From: Phoma sp. XZ068 | Taxonomy: Eukaryota > Ascomycota > Dothideomycetes > Pleosporales > Didymellaceae | DNA: 64,000 bases | Direction of reading: 5' to 3' | Assembly: GCA_004835665.1 (NCBI GenBank) | Contig: RBKR01000004.1 | Location: 62,001 to 126,000 of the forward strand | In this document: in pieces, positions 1 through 11,000 of the stretch | Layout: each line of letters starts with the position of its first letter | Numbering within the stretch: the first letter of the stretch is position 1 | Notes under the pieces: generated by a model | The model's database searches: none | What the model saw: only the letters and a program-made list of their open reading frames with translations | What the model was told of the DNA's origin: nothing | Translations under genes and position numbers: made by a program

Positions 1-300
1 AAGAGCAAGCTATAGCACGGCGAACTCAGGATCGCCATTATACGCGCTTACTCCAGCCTCTTGACTTCACATTGCTCCATTCTCCTCACGTAGCCGACGG
101 ATGGAACTCTTTCTTGGGCGCTGTGCGAACCAAGACAAGCTTACCTGACCACCTGCGCGAACTGGCCATCTGTCGCATCGCCGCCATCAATCAAGCCTAG
201 TACGAATGCATGCATCATCGCCCTCTGGCAGGTGCTGCAGGAGATTCAGAAGCTTTGATGAGCCTTTTGCTGTGCAAAAAAGTCCACTGGCTGAGGACAA
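1..300 (+). pseudogene. Carboxymuconolactone decarboxylase (AhpD-like) gene fragment
   Basis: Reading from base 3, the frame gives a peptide typical of fungal CMD/AhpD-like proteins, with HSPHVADGWNSFLGAVRT followed by LPDHLRELAICRIAAINQA. The next codon (198-200) is TAG where the family has Trp, and similarity fades after about base 260. The 5' end lies outside the window. CMD-family proteins include the beta-ketoadipate-pathway decarboxylase and uncharacterised peroxidase-like proteins, and this fragment cannot tell them apart. The in-frame stop and the loss of the C-terminal half mark it as a relic. Confidence 0.7.
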
Positions 301-449
301 CCGTCCGAGCTCGGAGACCACGCTTAGATCAAGAGGATGGGGAAATGTTCCTTTGAGATATTTGAGGTCGGAGCCTTTGTTACAGGGAGACTCTCCAACT
401 TTCTTCAACTCTGCAAGGGCGATGATCGTGGCCTGAGGAAGGGGACTAA

Positions 450-655
450 GTTCGAGTAGGCAGGTAGACAGGGCTCGTCGGAGGGGTGATGCAACGAAGC
501 GAATTAGCTTATCGTGGTGGGGAAAATGTCGCTTGAAGTTCTACGCATTGCTTTTGGCCGAGTTCCGTTAAACCCGGATCCTAGATCTTTTCATGTTCCC
601 GAGAAAGGTTGTGAATCCCTTGCGCATGGCGAACAAAGTGTACTGTTGCTGGCAT
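450..655 (-). pseudogene. Phosphoglycerate mutase-like (histidine phosphatase) gene fragment
   Basis: On the minus strand from an ATG at 655 the translation starts MPATVHFVRHAQGIHNLS, carrying the RHxxG-type phosphohistidine motif (RHAQG) of the histidine phosphatase superfamily. A TAG at 581-583 interrupts it. The same frame then continues with recognisable family sequence (DPGLTELGQKQC) and meets further stops. Only about 65 codons are recognisable, against the usual 200-300 residues. This is a remnant of the N-terminal part. Confidence 0.7.
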
Positions 656-1002
656 GCCGATGATGTTGGCAGTCTGGGTATAGGTATGCCCCTCTATTCC
701 TCGAGAAGGGGCATGCAGTGTTGCACTTATACTTACCCAGTCGGATGTGGGCAGCCACCACATACAACATACAAAGATATAATTTTAATGTGGGTTGTTG
801 TCCTGCCCTTGCCTGACGATGAATCGGGGAATAGTCGAGCACTCGGCTGAACTGCCCTATTCAGAACATCTTATTCCTGGAGGTAACTGAACAGCCAGCC
901 TGATCGCATGGACTACTTACATGTAGATAAATTCCTTCCACCATAGTTCAACGATTGGGTCTGTTCAACTCTTTTACCTTGAATCGGCGAGTCAATGTTA
1001 AG
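656..1002. other. Intergenic stretch with one small inverted repeat
   Basis: No gene or gene relic seen. There is a perfect 8-bp inverted repeat, ATGCCCCT at 686-693 and AGGGGCAT at 707-714, with a 13-base loop. Its function is unknown and chance is possible. Confidence 0.5.
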
Positions 1003-1760
1003 GATGCGCCACGTTGTAGACGTTCTCATCATTTGTGCTGGCATGTCCAGCCTTGGCTTTTCAAGTCAAGCTTATCCAGCAAGACGGAGGGCGCAACTTT
1101 GCGATTATCGAGAAAACCCACAGCGTTGCCGGGGCCTGGTGGATCAATTGTTATCCTGGCTGTGGGCACGACATGGGTCTGTATCTCCACAACGCCTATT
1201 ACTGTGGAGATTTTTAAGCGAGATCGGCTGCAACCGACGCGTGAATGATACCAATTCTCAAGCCTTACCGGCCCGACATAGAACTAATCTATGGTAAACC
1301 TACAGAGGGGAAGTGGAGGATAGTGTTCGCACCAAGTTTGGGCAGGTGGTGCCAGCCGTTGCCTCGTCCTCGCTTATGGTTTCGAGACATAAAATCCTTT
1401 CCCTTGTGAAGAACCACGGCAAGGATGGTACGAGACTTGAACCAGCACGCGGGTGATAACACACCCCTTTCCCACTGTAGGTTTACTTGCGTATGGTTGT
1501 GGAATAATCAGAGAGGTTGTTCACTATCCTACCTCGGTACTTGTATTGCTGGCTTTCCTAATTTCATTTATCACGATGGGTCCTAATACTATGAGCGGCC
1601 ATCTCTGGGTTATACATACGACGGGATGTCAGATAACCCTAATCATGTAGTTGTTAACAGCCGTCTCGGGGGCTTTGAATGATAGCAGGTCTAGTCTGCT
1701 ATTGATAGAGCACGACTGCCGTGAATATTTAGCAGATCAGAGGTCCGCATGTGCTTATGG
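1003..1760 (+). pseudogene. Flavin-dependent Baeyer-Villiger monooxygenase, frameshifted and internally deleted
   Basis: The first part encodes a decayed FAD-binding N terminus: DVLIICAGMSSLGF (normally GAGxSGLG), then in another frame RNFAIIEKTHSVAGAWWINC and YPGCG, a classic start of class B flavoprotein monooxygenases. About 320 bp further on, the C-terminal hallmark appears, again split between two frames (YLGTCIAGFPNF, then MGPNTMSGHLWVIHTT). A stop codon follows around 1648-1650. Intact enzymes have roughly 350-400 residues between these two blocks and here there is room for about 100, so an internal deletion as well as frameshifts is indicated. Substrate cannot be inferred. Confidence 0.75.
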
Positions 1761-2147
1761 GTTCTGCGAAGTGGGTCGCATCTGGCCCGAGCTGCGGGCC
1801 AATCAACGCCCCCCGTGGGACAAACACGTCACCCGCGTCCAAGTCCGTGTCAGCAACAACAAATAGCCTTAAACAACTCCGGAAAGCGTAGTGTGTCAAG
1901 GTTGCGCGTCAACCCGACAGCTTTCGTTGGACCGCCTCCTAAACATCGGGGCATCTTAACAGTGTCTCATTGAATCGCATCGCCTCAGAACCTCCGAGCT
2001 GGGGCCTGACACAGTCTGGGTTCGGTTCTCGGCATACACAAACAAAGCTTCTGTATACAGCATGTACGTGCTACTGGTCGCTCTTCACAGCAATAACAGC
2101 TTCTTTGACTCTGACCTTGTCTAGTGCCTATACTGTCGGTCTTCATC
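1761..2147. other. Intergenic, presumed F-box gene promoter
   Basis: Nothing recognisable was seen here. It lies immediately upstream of the F-box gene and probably holds its promoter and 5' leader. Confidence 0.4.
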
Positions 2148-3440
2148 ATGTACCGAGCAATTCCCAAGCGCCTGTGGGAAAGGCCGCTTGACTTGAATCT
2201 CCAAGCCACAAGCGAAGGGGAATTGCAAGTCCCCTTCTCACACTTCGTCCTTCAGACAGAACCAACGGACTCATTAGACAATTTTCCTCAGTTTCTGCAG
2301 CTGCCTGCAGAATTGCAGCTTCAAATCCTCAGCTTCTGCGACAATCCAACACTCTTCCAGCTTATGCACACATCCTCCTGTGTCCGGTCTGAAGCGAAGA
2401 AACTATTCCTCTCAAGCCCAGATACTTGGTACTGCGTCAATGCCGACTGGATATCCCGTGGCTGTTACCCTGGCGACGCACCACACGATACGGACTTATT
2501 GCCTATGATTGAGCAGCTCGAAGTTCAGTTCCGAGTAATGGATGAAGATTACTGGTTATGGAAGTATCATATTGTGGGTGATACTTTCCAATATTTTGAG
2601 TATGAGTCGGAGGAAGAAGATAGAGCGCAAGTGCGGCTGGAGCAGTGTTTCTACGACTTTTGGCAAAAGCTCCACGCTCATTTTCCTCGAGTCGTCCGGA
2701 TTGTGATCCAGTGCAATGACTATCTGCGTCCGCCTGGTGAGATGCCACCTGAAGTTTTCAAAAGACTTGGACGCATGTGCAGTCAGGATACAGAGGTATC
2801 GTTTTCCTTGCTGAAAAACCCGGGCCGCCACAATCGTCAGGCAGAGAGAAGTATATGGCACCAAAGGCCTGACACCAAGGATTTTGGCGTTACTGCCGAA
2901 TGGAAGGAAGACCTAAATCAGCTACAACCGCGAGTTATGTTGCCGAACAAGGTCTTCCGTGGCCCCCTCGGCACCTACGAGTACGCAATCTTCAAACGGC
3001 TTCAGCACTATGACCTTGAGCATACAATCATGGTTATGCTCATTGTGGCTATAGAAAGATACCACTTCAGCATCAAAATACTGCAATCGCCATTCCAATG
3101 TCCAGCGCCACGCTGCTCGGCTCAGTTCGACCAATGTGGTGAATTCACTACGCATATGATCAACTACGACCAACACAGAGAACATATTGTCCCCCCAGAG
3201 CATTACAGGACCTTTTTCGCTGAGGCAAACGCGAGATTGGAAATCTTGGCACAAAAAGCAAGAATCGCCTGGGGATCATTTCAAGATCAATGGGGCAAGT
3301 ACGGTACTGAGAAACGGAATGTTATAGAAGTGGCAGCAATCCATCAGGTGGCGAATGATCCGTTATACGCGTCAGAGAAACCAGGTTACGATAGCTACAT
3401 CATGTCTCGGGTGCTTGATGCCTTAGATGGTATAGTTTAA
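2148..3440 (+). CDS. F-box domain protein
   Basis: Intronless frame of 430 residues from ATG 2148. The frame is open a little further upstream but without an ATG. An F-box-like segment lies at about residues 48-95 (FLQLPAELQLQILSF, then DNPTLFQLMHTSSCVRSEAKKLF). This would be the Skp1-binding region of an SCF ubiquitin ligase adaptor. The rest is acidic and aromatic-rich, with no WD40 or LRR repeats, as in the large expanded F-box family of Dothideomycetes. A Cys pair (CPAPRC) near residue 325 could be a degenerate zinc-binding element. The target is unknown. It stands alone, convergent with the P450 downstream. Confidence 0.75.
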   Translation: MYRAIPKRLWERPLDLNLQATSEGELQVPFSHFVLQTEPTDSLDNFPQFLQLPAELQLQILSFCDNPTLFQLMHTSSCVRSEAKKLFLSSPDTWYCVNADWISRGCYPGDAPHDTDLLPMIEQLEVQFRVMDEDYWLWKYHIVGDTFQYFEYESEEEDRAQVRLEQCFYDFWQKLHAHFPRVVRIVIQCNDYLRPPGEMPPEVFKRLGRMCSQDTEVSFSLLKNPGRHNRQAERSIWHQRPDTKDFGVTAEWKEDLNQLQPRVMLPNKVFRGPLGTYEYAIFKRLQHYDLEHTIMVMLIVAIERYHFSIKILQSPFQCPAPRCSAQFDQCGEFTTHMINYDQHREHIVPPEHYRTFFAEANARLEILAQKARIAWGSFQDQWGKYGTEKRNVIEVAAIHQVANDPLYASEKPGYDSYIMSRVLDALDGIV

Positions 3441-3729
3441 TGGATCAGCATCAAAACCTTGAAATGATGTCATGTAGTGCGCATTGAATGCTCGATATCA
3501 TGGTGAAATGTCCTCCTAAATATGAAGCCCTCGCTGGCCTCTTATGCCTCTACAGTCAGTCATTACTCTTCAAGCATGTTATTACCCGACACAGCCTCAC
3601 TGCCAACCAGTAGAGAATGGCTGCAGGATGGATCATGTGATTGGGCTCACCAGTGGAGGCGTGATTCTCACTTAGCTCACACAGCCTATTTCAACTATTC
3701 AAGCAAAATCCAGCGCCTATACCTGCTCA

Positions 3730-5540
3730 TTAATCTATCACAGACGTAGCCTTCACCCACAGCGGTGGCTTGCTCCATAATGCCCAGAAGCATTTTTGGT
3801 CGAACCAACTCCCACGATTTCCTTCGCACAGCTCAAAATCAAAGTTCCATAGCAGTTTGCATGCGATCAACCTCATTTCGTGTAGCGCCAAGCTGTTTGG
3901 TTGAAAATATTAGCCATGTATTCGATAAGGAGTGAGTGCAGCAATTCATATGTTAAAAGGATGGAGTCACTTACTTCTTTCCGATACAACTCCGAGGTCC
4001 GGTAGAGAAAGGCTGGAACGCCTGCCTCTGGTCGTGTGCAAATCTAGTAGTATAGTCTGGAGAATCGGGGAGCCATCGCTCAGGAACAAACTGCAGTGGA
4101 TCTTTGAAGTTGATTGGACTGTGGTTAGCTGCAAGTATGGCGATGGAAGCTATCGTCTGCATTACAATCAGCTATCGTGACCGGTTTGGGTATCAGCGAA
4201 GAACGATGACTCACTCCAACGGGAAGGATCGCACCACACACAGTCCCTGCGTTCGCCACTACCTTTGGAGGACCGACTGGTGTTGATGGGTAAACTGCAG
4301 TTAGTCAACACAAAGCAGAACACTCAGTCATTGTGAAAGAAGTGTACTTACTCCTCATACTCTCGTCAAAGCAAGCATTGAGATATTTGAGCCGTTGGAT
4401 GCTCTCGATTGTAAGTTCACTCTCGCTTTGAAACGAAGATCGAATCTCCTCCGCAGCCTTTTTTAACGTTTCAGGATTCGTTAGCCAGTTGTACATCAGG
4501 CCGCTCAACATGGTTGCTGTGGTCTCAGACCCAGCTGCGATAAACAGATCCGCGTTAGACTTCATTTGCTCGAAATTCAGCGTTCCATTCTCATGCTGGC
4601 CGAGCACAAGTGTCCAGAAGTCCGGTGTCTCGGTGACACTCCCCTTCGCCATGCGCCTTTTCACTCTTTCCTCGCTGTACGCAGCGTTCTGGGCACTTGC
4701 AGTCTTCTGCTCTTTGGTGACGAATAGCTTGATGAAGTAGCCGAGGATTGGATACTCAAGCGCTAGTGCGTAGATCGCGGCGCTTTCCAGGCCGTAGAGG
4801 ATTGATTCCACCCAAGCATTCAGCTTCGAGTTCTCAAGGAGTCCCAGGCTTTCACCGAAGGCGAGTTCGCCAATAATGTCGAACGTTGTACAGTTGAAGT
4901 ATTTTACGACGTCTATTGGTCGGTCTGCTGCGGACTCTCGACGGATATTGCTGACTAGCTTGTCGGCGTATGACCGGATCAGGTTCTCTTGCGCTTTCAA
5001 GGCGCGGTCAGAAAAACCGTGACTGAAGATCTTCCTGAGCTTGCTGTGCTTCTCATCATCAGGTTCAGACAGTAAGGAGTGTTCTTTCAAGAACGGACTG
5101 TCAACGTAGAATACCGGGTCCTTGAATGCTGCCAGCGTCTTGTCATGCGTTTTGTGGCCATGTAGGTCTTTCCATGCGCTCGGATCGATGAAACTGATGC
5201 GGTTTGGACCGATGCGAACCTTGGTACCGTAGGTTTGGTGGACCGATTCGATATAAAAAGGGAGACGGCCACGGAGCCAGTGATACCAATAGACGAAGTC
5301 TGTTATGCGTGACAGCAGTGGCCCAGGGTATGCGGCAAGAGGGTGAAGGAAGAGATTATAAAATGCTTTCATGGCAACGGTGAATGTGACTATAAGGTGG
5401 TTAACGAGATATCTGAAATCCAAGGCAGGTGTCATACTAAATGTGAGAATAAGTGGCATAGTCGATACTGTCGAAGACCATACATTTTGCAGTACTAACG
5501 GCACACCTCCCAACACGTAGAATTCCTGTTTATCGTGCAT
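3730..5540 (-). CDS. Cytochrome P450 monooxygenase, four exons
   Basis: Exons 4352-5540, 4215-4294, 3975-4156 and 3730-3892 join in frame to give 537 residues. The introns (57, 58 and 82 bp) have GTAAGT, GTGAGT and GTAAGT donors and CAG acceptors. The sequence shows a proline-rich hinge ([15 protein letters not shown]), the I-helix AGSETT motif for oxygen activation, the ExxR salt bridge (ESMR at the end of exon 1), PERW, and the haem loop [15 protein letters not shown] with its Cys ligand. It ends with the common fungal tail containing [19 protein letters not shown] hydrophobic N terminus fits an ER anchor. The overall look is of CYP58/65-like clans that act on secondary metabolites. No biosynthetic backbone gene is nearby, so the substrate is unknown. 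Confidence 0.88.
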
Positions 5541-6194
5541 ATTGATCGTCTGCTGTGATTTTTAGGAGAGAGTGGTATGTATGTATCCTAGCAGAAAGGT
5601 GGTGCGGTAATAGCGGTCAGAGTTGCGAGGCGAACTTTTGCAGTTGTGGATACCAACGGGTACACCACTGCAATTTTTTTGGATTTCGTCTAGCGATGGA
5701 CGGAAGGTTTCTTAAAAGCTGCAGACTCACGCTCTTGTATCCAGATATCTTATGTACGCAATATAAGTAAACGCAGCTCTGATTGGCTGGCACGGAAAGC
5801 TTAGCAATCCGCCTGCCGAAGCTCTCATCGGATGTCACACGATGCGCTCTGTGTTGTAATAGCTTCGGACGAGCTGAACCCTGTAGAAAGCCGGAGTCCG
5901 CCAACCTGCGAAGTTCCGGATGGGCGATCCTGACGATTGACCTAGCGGACGATGTCATCATGCCTGTCTCGTACAAGCAGCTGCCATGGGCGTGTCACAC
6001 CTGCACACTTGTCCATAATTCCTGTGTGGTGATAGATCTAATGACTACCTCCGCTTTTGCCATATCAATTTGTTGCTGCCAAAAGAAACTCGTCTCCCAG
6101 CGTACTATTTTGCTACTTAGCGCTCTGCTTAAGATAAACAACTACAGCAACATAAAGCGTAGCCAACCAACCGATAGCATATGTTCTGTGTTAG
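5541..6194. other. Intergenic, P450 upstream region
   Basis: Presumed promoter of the P450. A long open frame runs on the + strand from 5783 to 6346, but its translation has no recognisable domain and its 3' end lies over the antisense of a regulator relic, so it was not called. Confidence 0.4.
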
Positions 6195-6360
6195 AGAAAA
6201 TACTAGCGACAGAACGACGCAGCAAGCTACTTCTATCCTGCAGCTACGGGCAGGAGTGGCTAGGCTCGCTGGCAGTGCCGATAGGGCAGCAGGCCAGGTC
6301 TCGAGGGCGAACTACTGTAGTTAAGTTGTTGCCGGGCCCACACTGAGATGTGCGGTAGAG
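6195..6360 (-). pseudogene. Fragment of a Zn2Cys6 regulator related to the one at 14.9-16.4 kb
   Basis: Bases 6222-6310 match 15759-15850 closely, sharing GGGCAGGAGTGG and GTCTCGAGGGC. Translated on the minus strand it reads FALETWPAALSALPASLA, against FALETRTAALSALSADLA in the intact regulator. Weaker similarity continues on both sides (EVACCVVLS against ELACCLVLC). Only about 50 codons remain, with no zinc cluster and no surrounding gene. It is a dead sliver of a duplicate or close paralogue. Confidence 0.75.
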
Positions 6361-6420
6361 AGAGAGCGACTTCACGCTCGCTGCAGCGTGATCAGTTTTG
6401 CATGAGGTCAGGGACCTGGC

Positions 6421-7499
6421 CTAGGCCGCATCGTTGGGTAACGTTCGGTGCGCCTCCTTATGAGTGCGTTGTCTTCCAAGTAGCAACGGCAGATCCTTGG
6501 CGAGATGGAACAGTGCGCTTAAAACCACCAGGCCAAACGCGCATATAGGCCCTAGGATGGCAAAGACGGTAAATCCGTACGAGGCCTCCTGAAAGGCCAA
6601 GTTGTCCTTGAGGCGTTCCGTCGCAAGGCCCACTTGCATCGCGGTTAGCACCAGGGCGATGAAGACGGCGGCCGCCGCCATCCAGGCGAGGTTTTCGCCG
6701 AAGAAGCTTCCGTACCTGTAACGGGTGCGAAGATAGGGATTGAAACTCGGGATGGTTGTGAAGCGGTGGATCGTGTTAATGCGCGAGAGGCGGAGCTCCG
6801 CGCGAAGAAAGCGTGGGTGCACCACATTAGGGTCACGCCCGTAAAGTTGGAGTACCTCCCTGACTAGAGTCTTCCAGTCGGCCCATTCGATGGCCTTGCT
6901 GTTCTGTTTGCAAGGGAAGAGGCGCTTTTCGTTGGCAATATAGAAGTCGCTTTCTGACGAAATGAGACAGGCGTAGGTGTAGAGGAAGCCAAGGGCGACT
7001 TTCCGCGCGTTCACCCGACATGTTTCTTCTGGCTTAGTGTCACACATGCAGGTCTCAGAGCACCGTAAGTTGACGCGACAAAAGGCCGGATCGAGGAGAA
7101 AGCGCGGAATGGGCTTGACGAAGAGTCTCCCCTCGTTAGTCCATAGGAGGTGCAAGTCCATCCGGTCGACAACAATGATCTCGCGGCTTAAGACTGCTTG
7201 AAAATGCAGCGGCTTGGCAGGGCGCTTTGCACCAGCAAACCCCAGATACCTCATGTTGGCCAGTCTGCCAAGGGACAATTCTGTCTGTATGAACGCCGGT
7301 ATGTCTTCCATCGGGTTGCCCACGACATTCTTGCCAGTGGCTTCATGGTAATGATAGGCAGCTGGTAAGATGTCGGCGGTGCGCTTCCCGTTCTCTTTTC
7401 CAAACACCTCGCTTGTAATCTATGAATGCTCTTGTCAGGTGTGTGTACGCTTAAAGGATGGCAGGGCTGGTAGCGTACCGGCCAGGCTGGGGGAACCAT
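6421..7499 (-). CDS. Two-TM fungal membrane protein of unknown function
   Basis: Proposed exons are 7479-7499 (7 codons from ATG 7499, GTACGC donor) and 6421-7419 (acceptor CATAG), giving 339 residues. The large exon has no in-frame ATG before the body of the protein, so the small first exon is needed but tentative. Residues of note are the block HFQAVLSREIIVVDRMDLHL followed by FVKPIPRFLLDP, and two hydrophobic helices near the C terminus. This layout resembles a fungal family of unknown function that I believe is DUF6601; that name is from memory. No enzymatic motif was seen. It is divergent from the NLR-like gene downstream. Confidence 0.65.
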
Positions 7500-8026
7500 G
7501 TGATCTGGGCGAGTGAAAGTGATAACCGTTCGGTGGTGTTGTTGCAACAGCCGCTACGCGGAGATGCAATGATTGCTTACTAGCCAGGACTTGGGGGAGG
7601 AAACCAGGCTTTTTACATAGGCATCGATGCGCAACCCTAAGAACGCCCTGACAAGGAAAAACTAGTCTAAGTCTCTTCTTAGCGGTGTTGTGGAAAGGAG
7701 AGATCAAGTATGCATATGTGTAATTTTGTTGACGATGGCGCAGCAGGGCTGGCTGGTCAGTGTGATTGGACAAAAGCAAGCGGTCATGCTTCGTGGCTTG
7801 TGGCCCCGCCTGTGGGCTCATCTGGTGTATCAGCTTAAACACCACGCACCTCCGCGCTTTACGATCGTAGAGGGTGTGCTCTTCTTGACCATCGCAAAGG
7901 GACAATACGCAGCAACTTTCTCCTCGAAGCCTGCGTCGCAAACCCTCAACCTTAAGTATTGGCTACCAAGGTAGCGCCTGGTGCGGCTTCGCCCGCGTGC
8001 GCTAAACCTCGGCTCCTCCCGAGGCC
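7500..8026. other. Divergent promoter region
   Basis: This separates the minus-strand membrane protein from the plus-strand NLR-like gene, and both promoters should lie here. No gene was seen. An open minus-strand frame through 7435-7941 encodes nothing recognisable. Confidence 0.4.
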
Positions 8027-11000
8027 ATGAAGTTAGTCAATATCAGCCAGGCCATCTTCTTGGATGCATGGACCATTAGTTTTTATCTGCTCCTCGCCGG
8101 AGGGTCGCTTCTCGCTTGTCTGTGCCTTCACCACTCGCTCGCGCATGCAGCTGCAACGCGACAGCGTCGGGCAGATCGTAGTTCGGACCCGACACCCCGC
8201 GCCGAAGATCCAACATCATCGTCGTACCAATGGACCCGCCTTCGCGAGGTGTACGCTACGGACAGCAACCCTAAGAAGGACAAACGCTACCCAGATATCG
8301 ACATTATCGCCATCCATGGCCTCGACACCAATTCGCCGGATACCTGGAAATGGACGGATCCCAGCAACCGCAAGACTGGACCTGGGACTGTAATCAACTG
8401 GCTATCCGATCCAGACATGCTCCCGGCGCAAATAGAACAAGTTCGAATCTTCACATGCGACTGGCCAGCCGACCTGCTTCAGCAGTCGTCAGTCCCAACG
8501 ACGCTCCATGAGTGTGCTCAGTCTCTGCGCAACAGCATCCTGCAGCACCTGAAGGCCGATGCGGGAAGGCCCGTTTTCTTCATCGCATCGTGCCTTGGTG
8601 GTATTATTTTGATGAAGGCGCTCGAGATCGACAGTCAGCGCGCTGCGGACCAAACTTATTCACCTTCTCTCACACGAGCAACACGTGGCATTATCTTTCT
8701 GGCAACGCCATTCCGAGGCACTGCGTTCAAAAATATGCCTGGTGTTTTGCTGAAGGTTGTGAGATTCCTGCAAGACCAAACGGTATCTTCGCTGATTGAT
8801 TACGCGCGAGGCGCGACAGCTGATCTTGATGAACTTACAAAGGTTTTTATAGCGCTAGCAAGGGACCACAGATACGAGGTGTTCATGTTCTGGGAAGCTA
8901 GGAATACTGTTCTTCTGCGTAAATTTGGCCTTGCGTGGATAGTTTCGCGATGGATCTTAATAGCTTGGCTCGTGGCTCTGGCATCAATCTGGCTACTTGA
9001 TTCGTTCTCACCCTGGCTACTGGTGGTCTCTTTACTATGGCTGCCTGTATTTATCTCTTGCCAACCACAGCTGGTAAGTCAATGATCCTGTCTGGTCTTG
9101 ATGTCTTGCTAATTTCTGCTAGCTGGTCGATCAGCATTCAGCAACCCTTTCTGATTTTCACTCTCAGCGGCTTGATCGACCCCATGTTATGATGAATAAA
9201 TTTGCTCGAAGCACGTGTTTACAGGGTAAGAAGATCTCCACGGGGAGCGAAGATTTTAGTATTGTCTCCAAGAAAATTGCGGATATGATCCATGATATTC
9301 GTAAGGGCAGTCCGCTCCAGCAAGCAGACGATTGGATCCGTACCGAGCACTATACTTCAGGGAAGCTCAACATCATACGGCTCTCAGATACGGTCTTGCC
9401 CATAGATCAGTGCTACATTAATCTTGCCATCATAGAGCAGCCCCGCGTAATAGGAAGCCACCCAGAACAAAGGTCGAAAGGGCGGTCAGCGACTCAGTCC
9501 TCCCCATTCTCATTGTCCGCTCGATTGAACGTCGAGACGCCGGACAAAGAGGTGCGGGTCGAGTTACCAGCCCTCTTCGATGCATACCAAAGATCTGGTG
9601 TTGAGATGAAGCCCAGACGCATCCTGATCCGGGGACGCGCCGGAGTGGGAAAGACTACACTCTGCAAGAAGATTGTCAGTGAGTTTACCAACGGCACATG
9701 GGGTCAATGGAGCAAGTTGTTCGACCGCGTGCTTTGGGTGCCTCTGCGGCATCTAAAGCTGGATGAAAGACGCCAGGTTGCGGGATACAAGTTTTTCCAT
9801 CTTTTCAGTCATGAATATTTCTCTCTACCGAGCGACAGGCCCGACCTTGCTAGAGCATTGTCGGAGGGACTAAAGACGATCACTAGTAGAACTCTCTTCG
9901 TCTTGGACGGTCTGGATGAGGTGTCCCAGGACTTGAGCAGTCAAAGTGACATGTTCCGTTTTCTTGAAGAGCTGTTAAATCAGCCGAACGTCATCATCAC
10001 GTCCCGACCATCCGGCAAACTACCATCTAGCATCCGTGCTATCGACATCGAACTGGAGACAATCGGGTTCTACCCAGACCAAGTCAACGAGTATCTTGAA
10101 CGGATCGTCCCTACACAAGCGAAAGAAATCCAGTCGTTCCTACGTGGTCGTTCGCTCCTTCGGGATCTTGTACGGATTCCGATCCAATTAGATGCACTCT
10201 GCTTTATATGGAAAGAAGGCCTCAGTTCCGAGATAAAGTTTGAAACTATGACTGCAGTTTACCGAGCCATTGAAGATGGTTTGTGGAGGAAAGATATCGT
10301 GCGACTAGAGAAGGCACAAGATGGAAAGCCCGTAACCGAGTCCTCGATCCAGGATCCCGACAATTCCGAGATCAATGACCTAGTCAAAAATGAGATCCAA
10401 TATCTCGAAGGAACTGCCTTTACTGGACTGTGTAATGATACAATCGACTTCAATTCGAGGCATCGGGACGTTATAGCTACACATTTCAAACCGCCGACAA
10501 AGAGAACGCTCTCCCGCCTCTCTTTTCTCCGCTCATCGGATCTCTCGCAAGAGCACCGCAACCAATCATATCACTTCTTGCACTTGACCTTTCAGGAGTA
10601 TTTCGCAGCACGGTACTTCACTCGACAATGGAAAGGCAGAGAAACCCTTAGTTGTCTGCAGTTCAGTCATGGAACACGTACTGAGATCCAACCGGTCATT
10701 TTCCTCCAAGAGCACAAGTACAACCCTCGCTACAATATCTTCTGGCGCTTCGTAGCTGGCTTTCTCGATGCTAACAATAGCGCATATGACTTCTTTAGCG
10801 CGGTTGAACAGGAGCCCTGCGACCTCTTAGGTCCTACGCACCAGCGCCTGGTCATGCATTGCCTGAGCGAAACCAAGGGTAGAGACAGGCCTTCCCAAGA
10901 TCTCCGAACGCAGCTGGAAAGCCAACTGACCCAATGGCTGTTGTTTGAATGCTACTTGACGCGAAGGTGCCTGCTGGCCTTCGATATAGAGTGTTCCGAG

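Noticed and set aside
686..714. 8-bp inverted repeat with a 13-base loop as a regulatory hairpin
   Set aside because: It lies in relic DNA with no gene to control; repeats of this size are expected by chance.
3730..5540. A secondary-metabolite cluster around the first P450
   Set aside because: No polyketide synthase, NRPS, terpene synthase or prenyltransferase was seen within reach.
5783..6346. 187-codon plus-strand open frame
   Set aside because: Its 3' end is antisense to a regulator relic and the rest has no recognisable motif.
7435..7941. 168-codon minus-strand open frame before the membrane-protein gene
   Set aside because: The translation is low-information and a better first exon for the membrane protein lies inside it in another reading.
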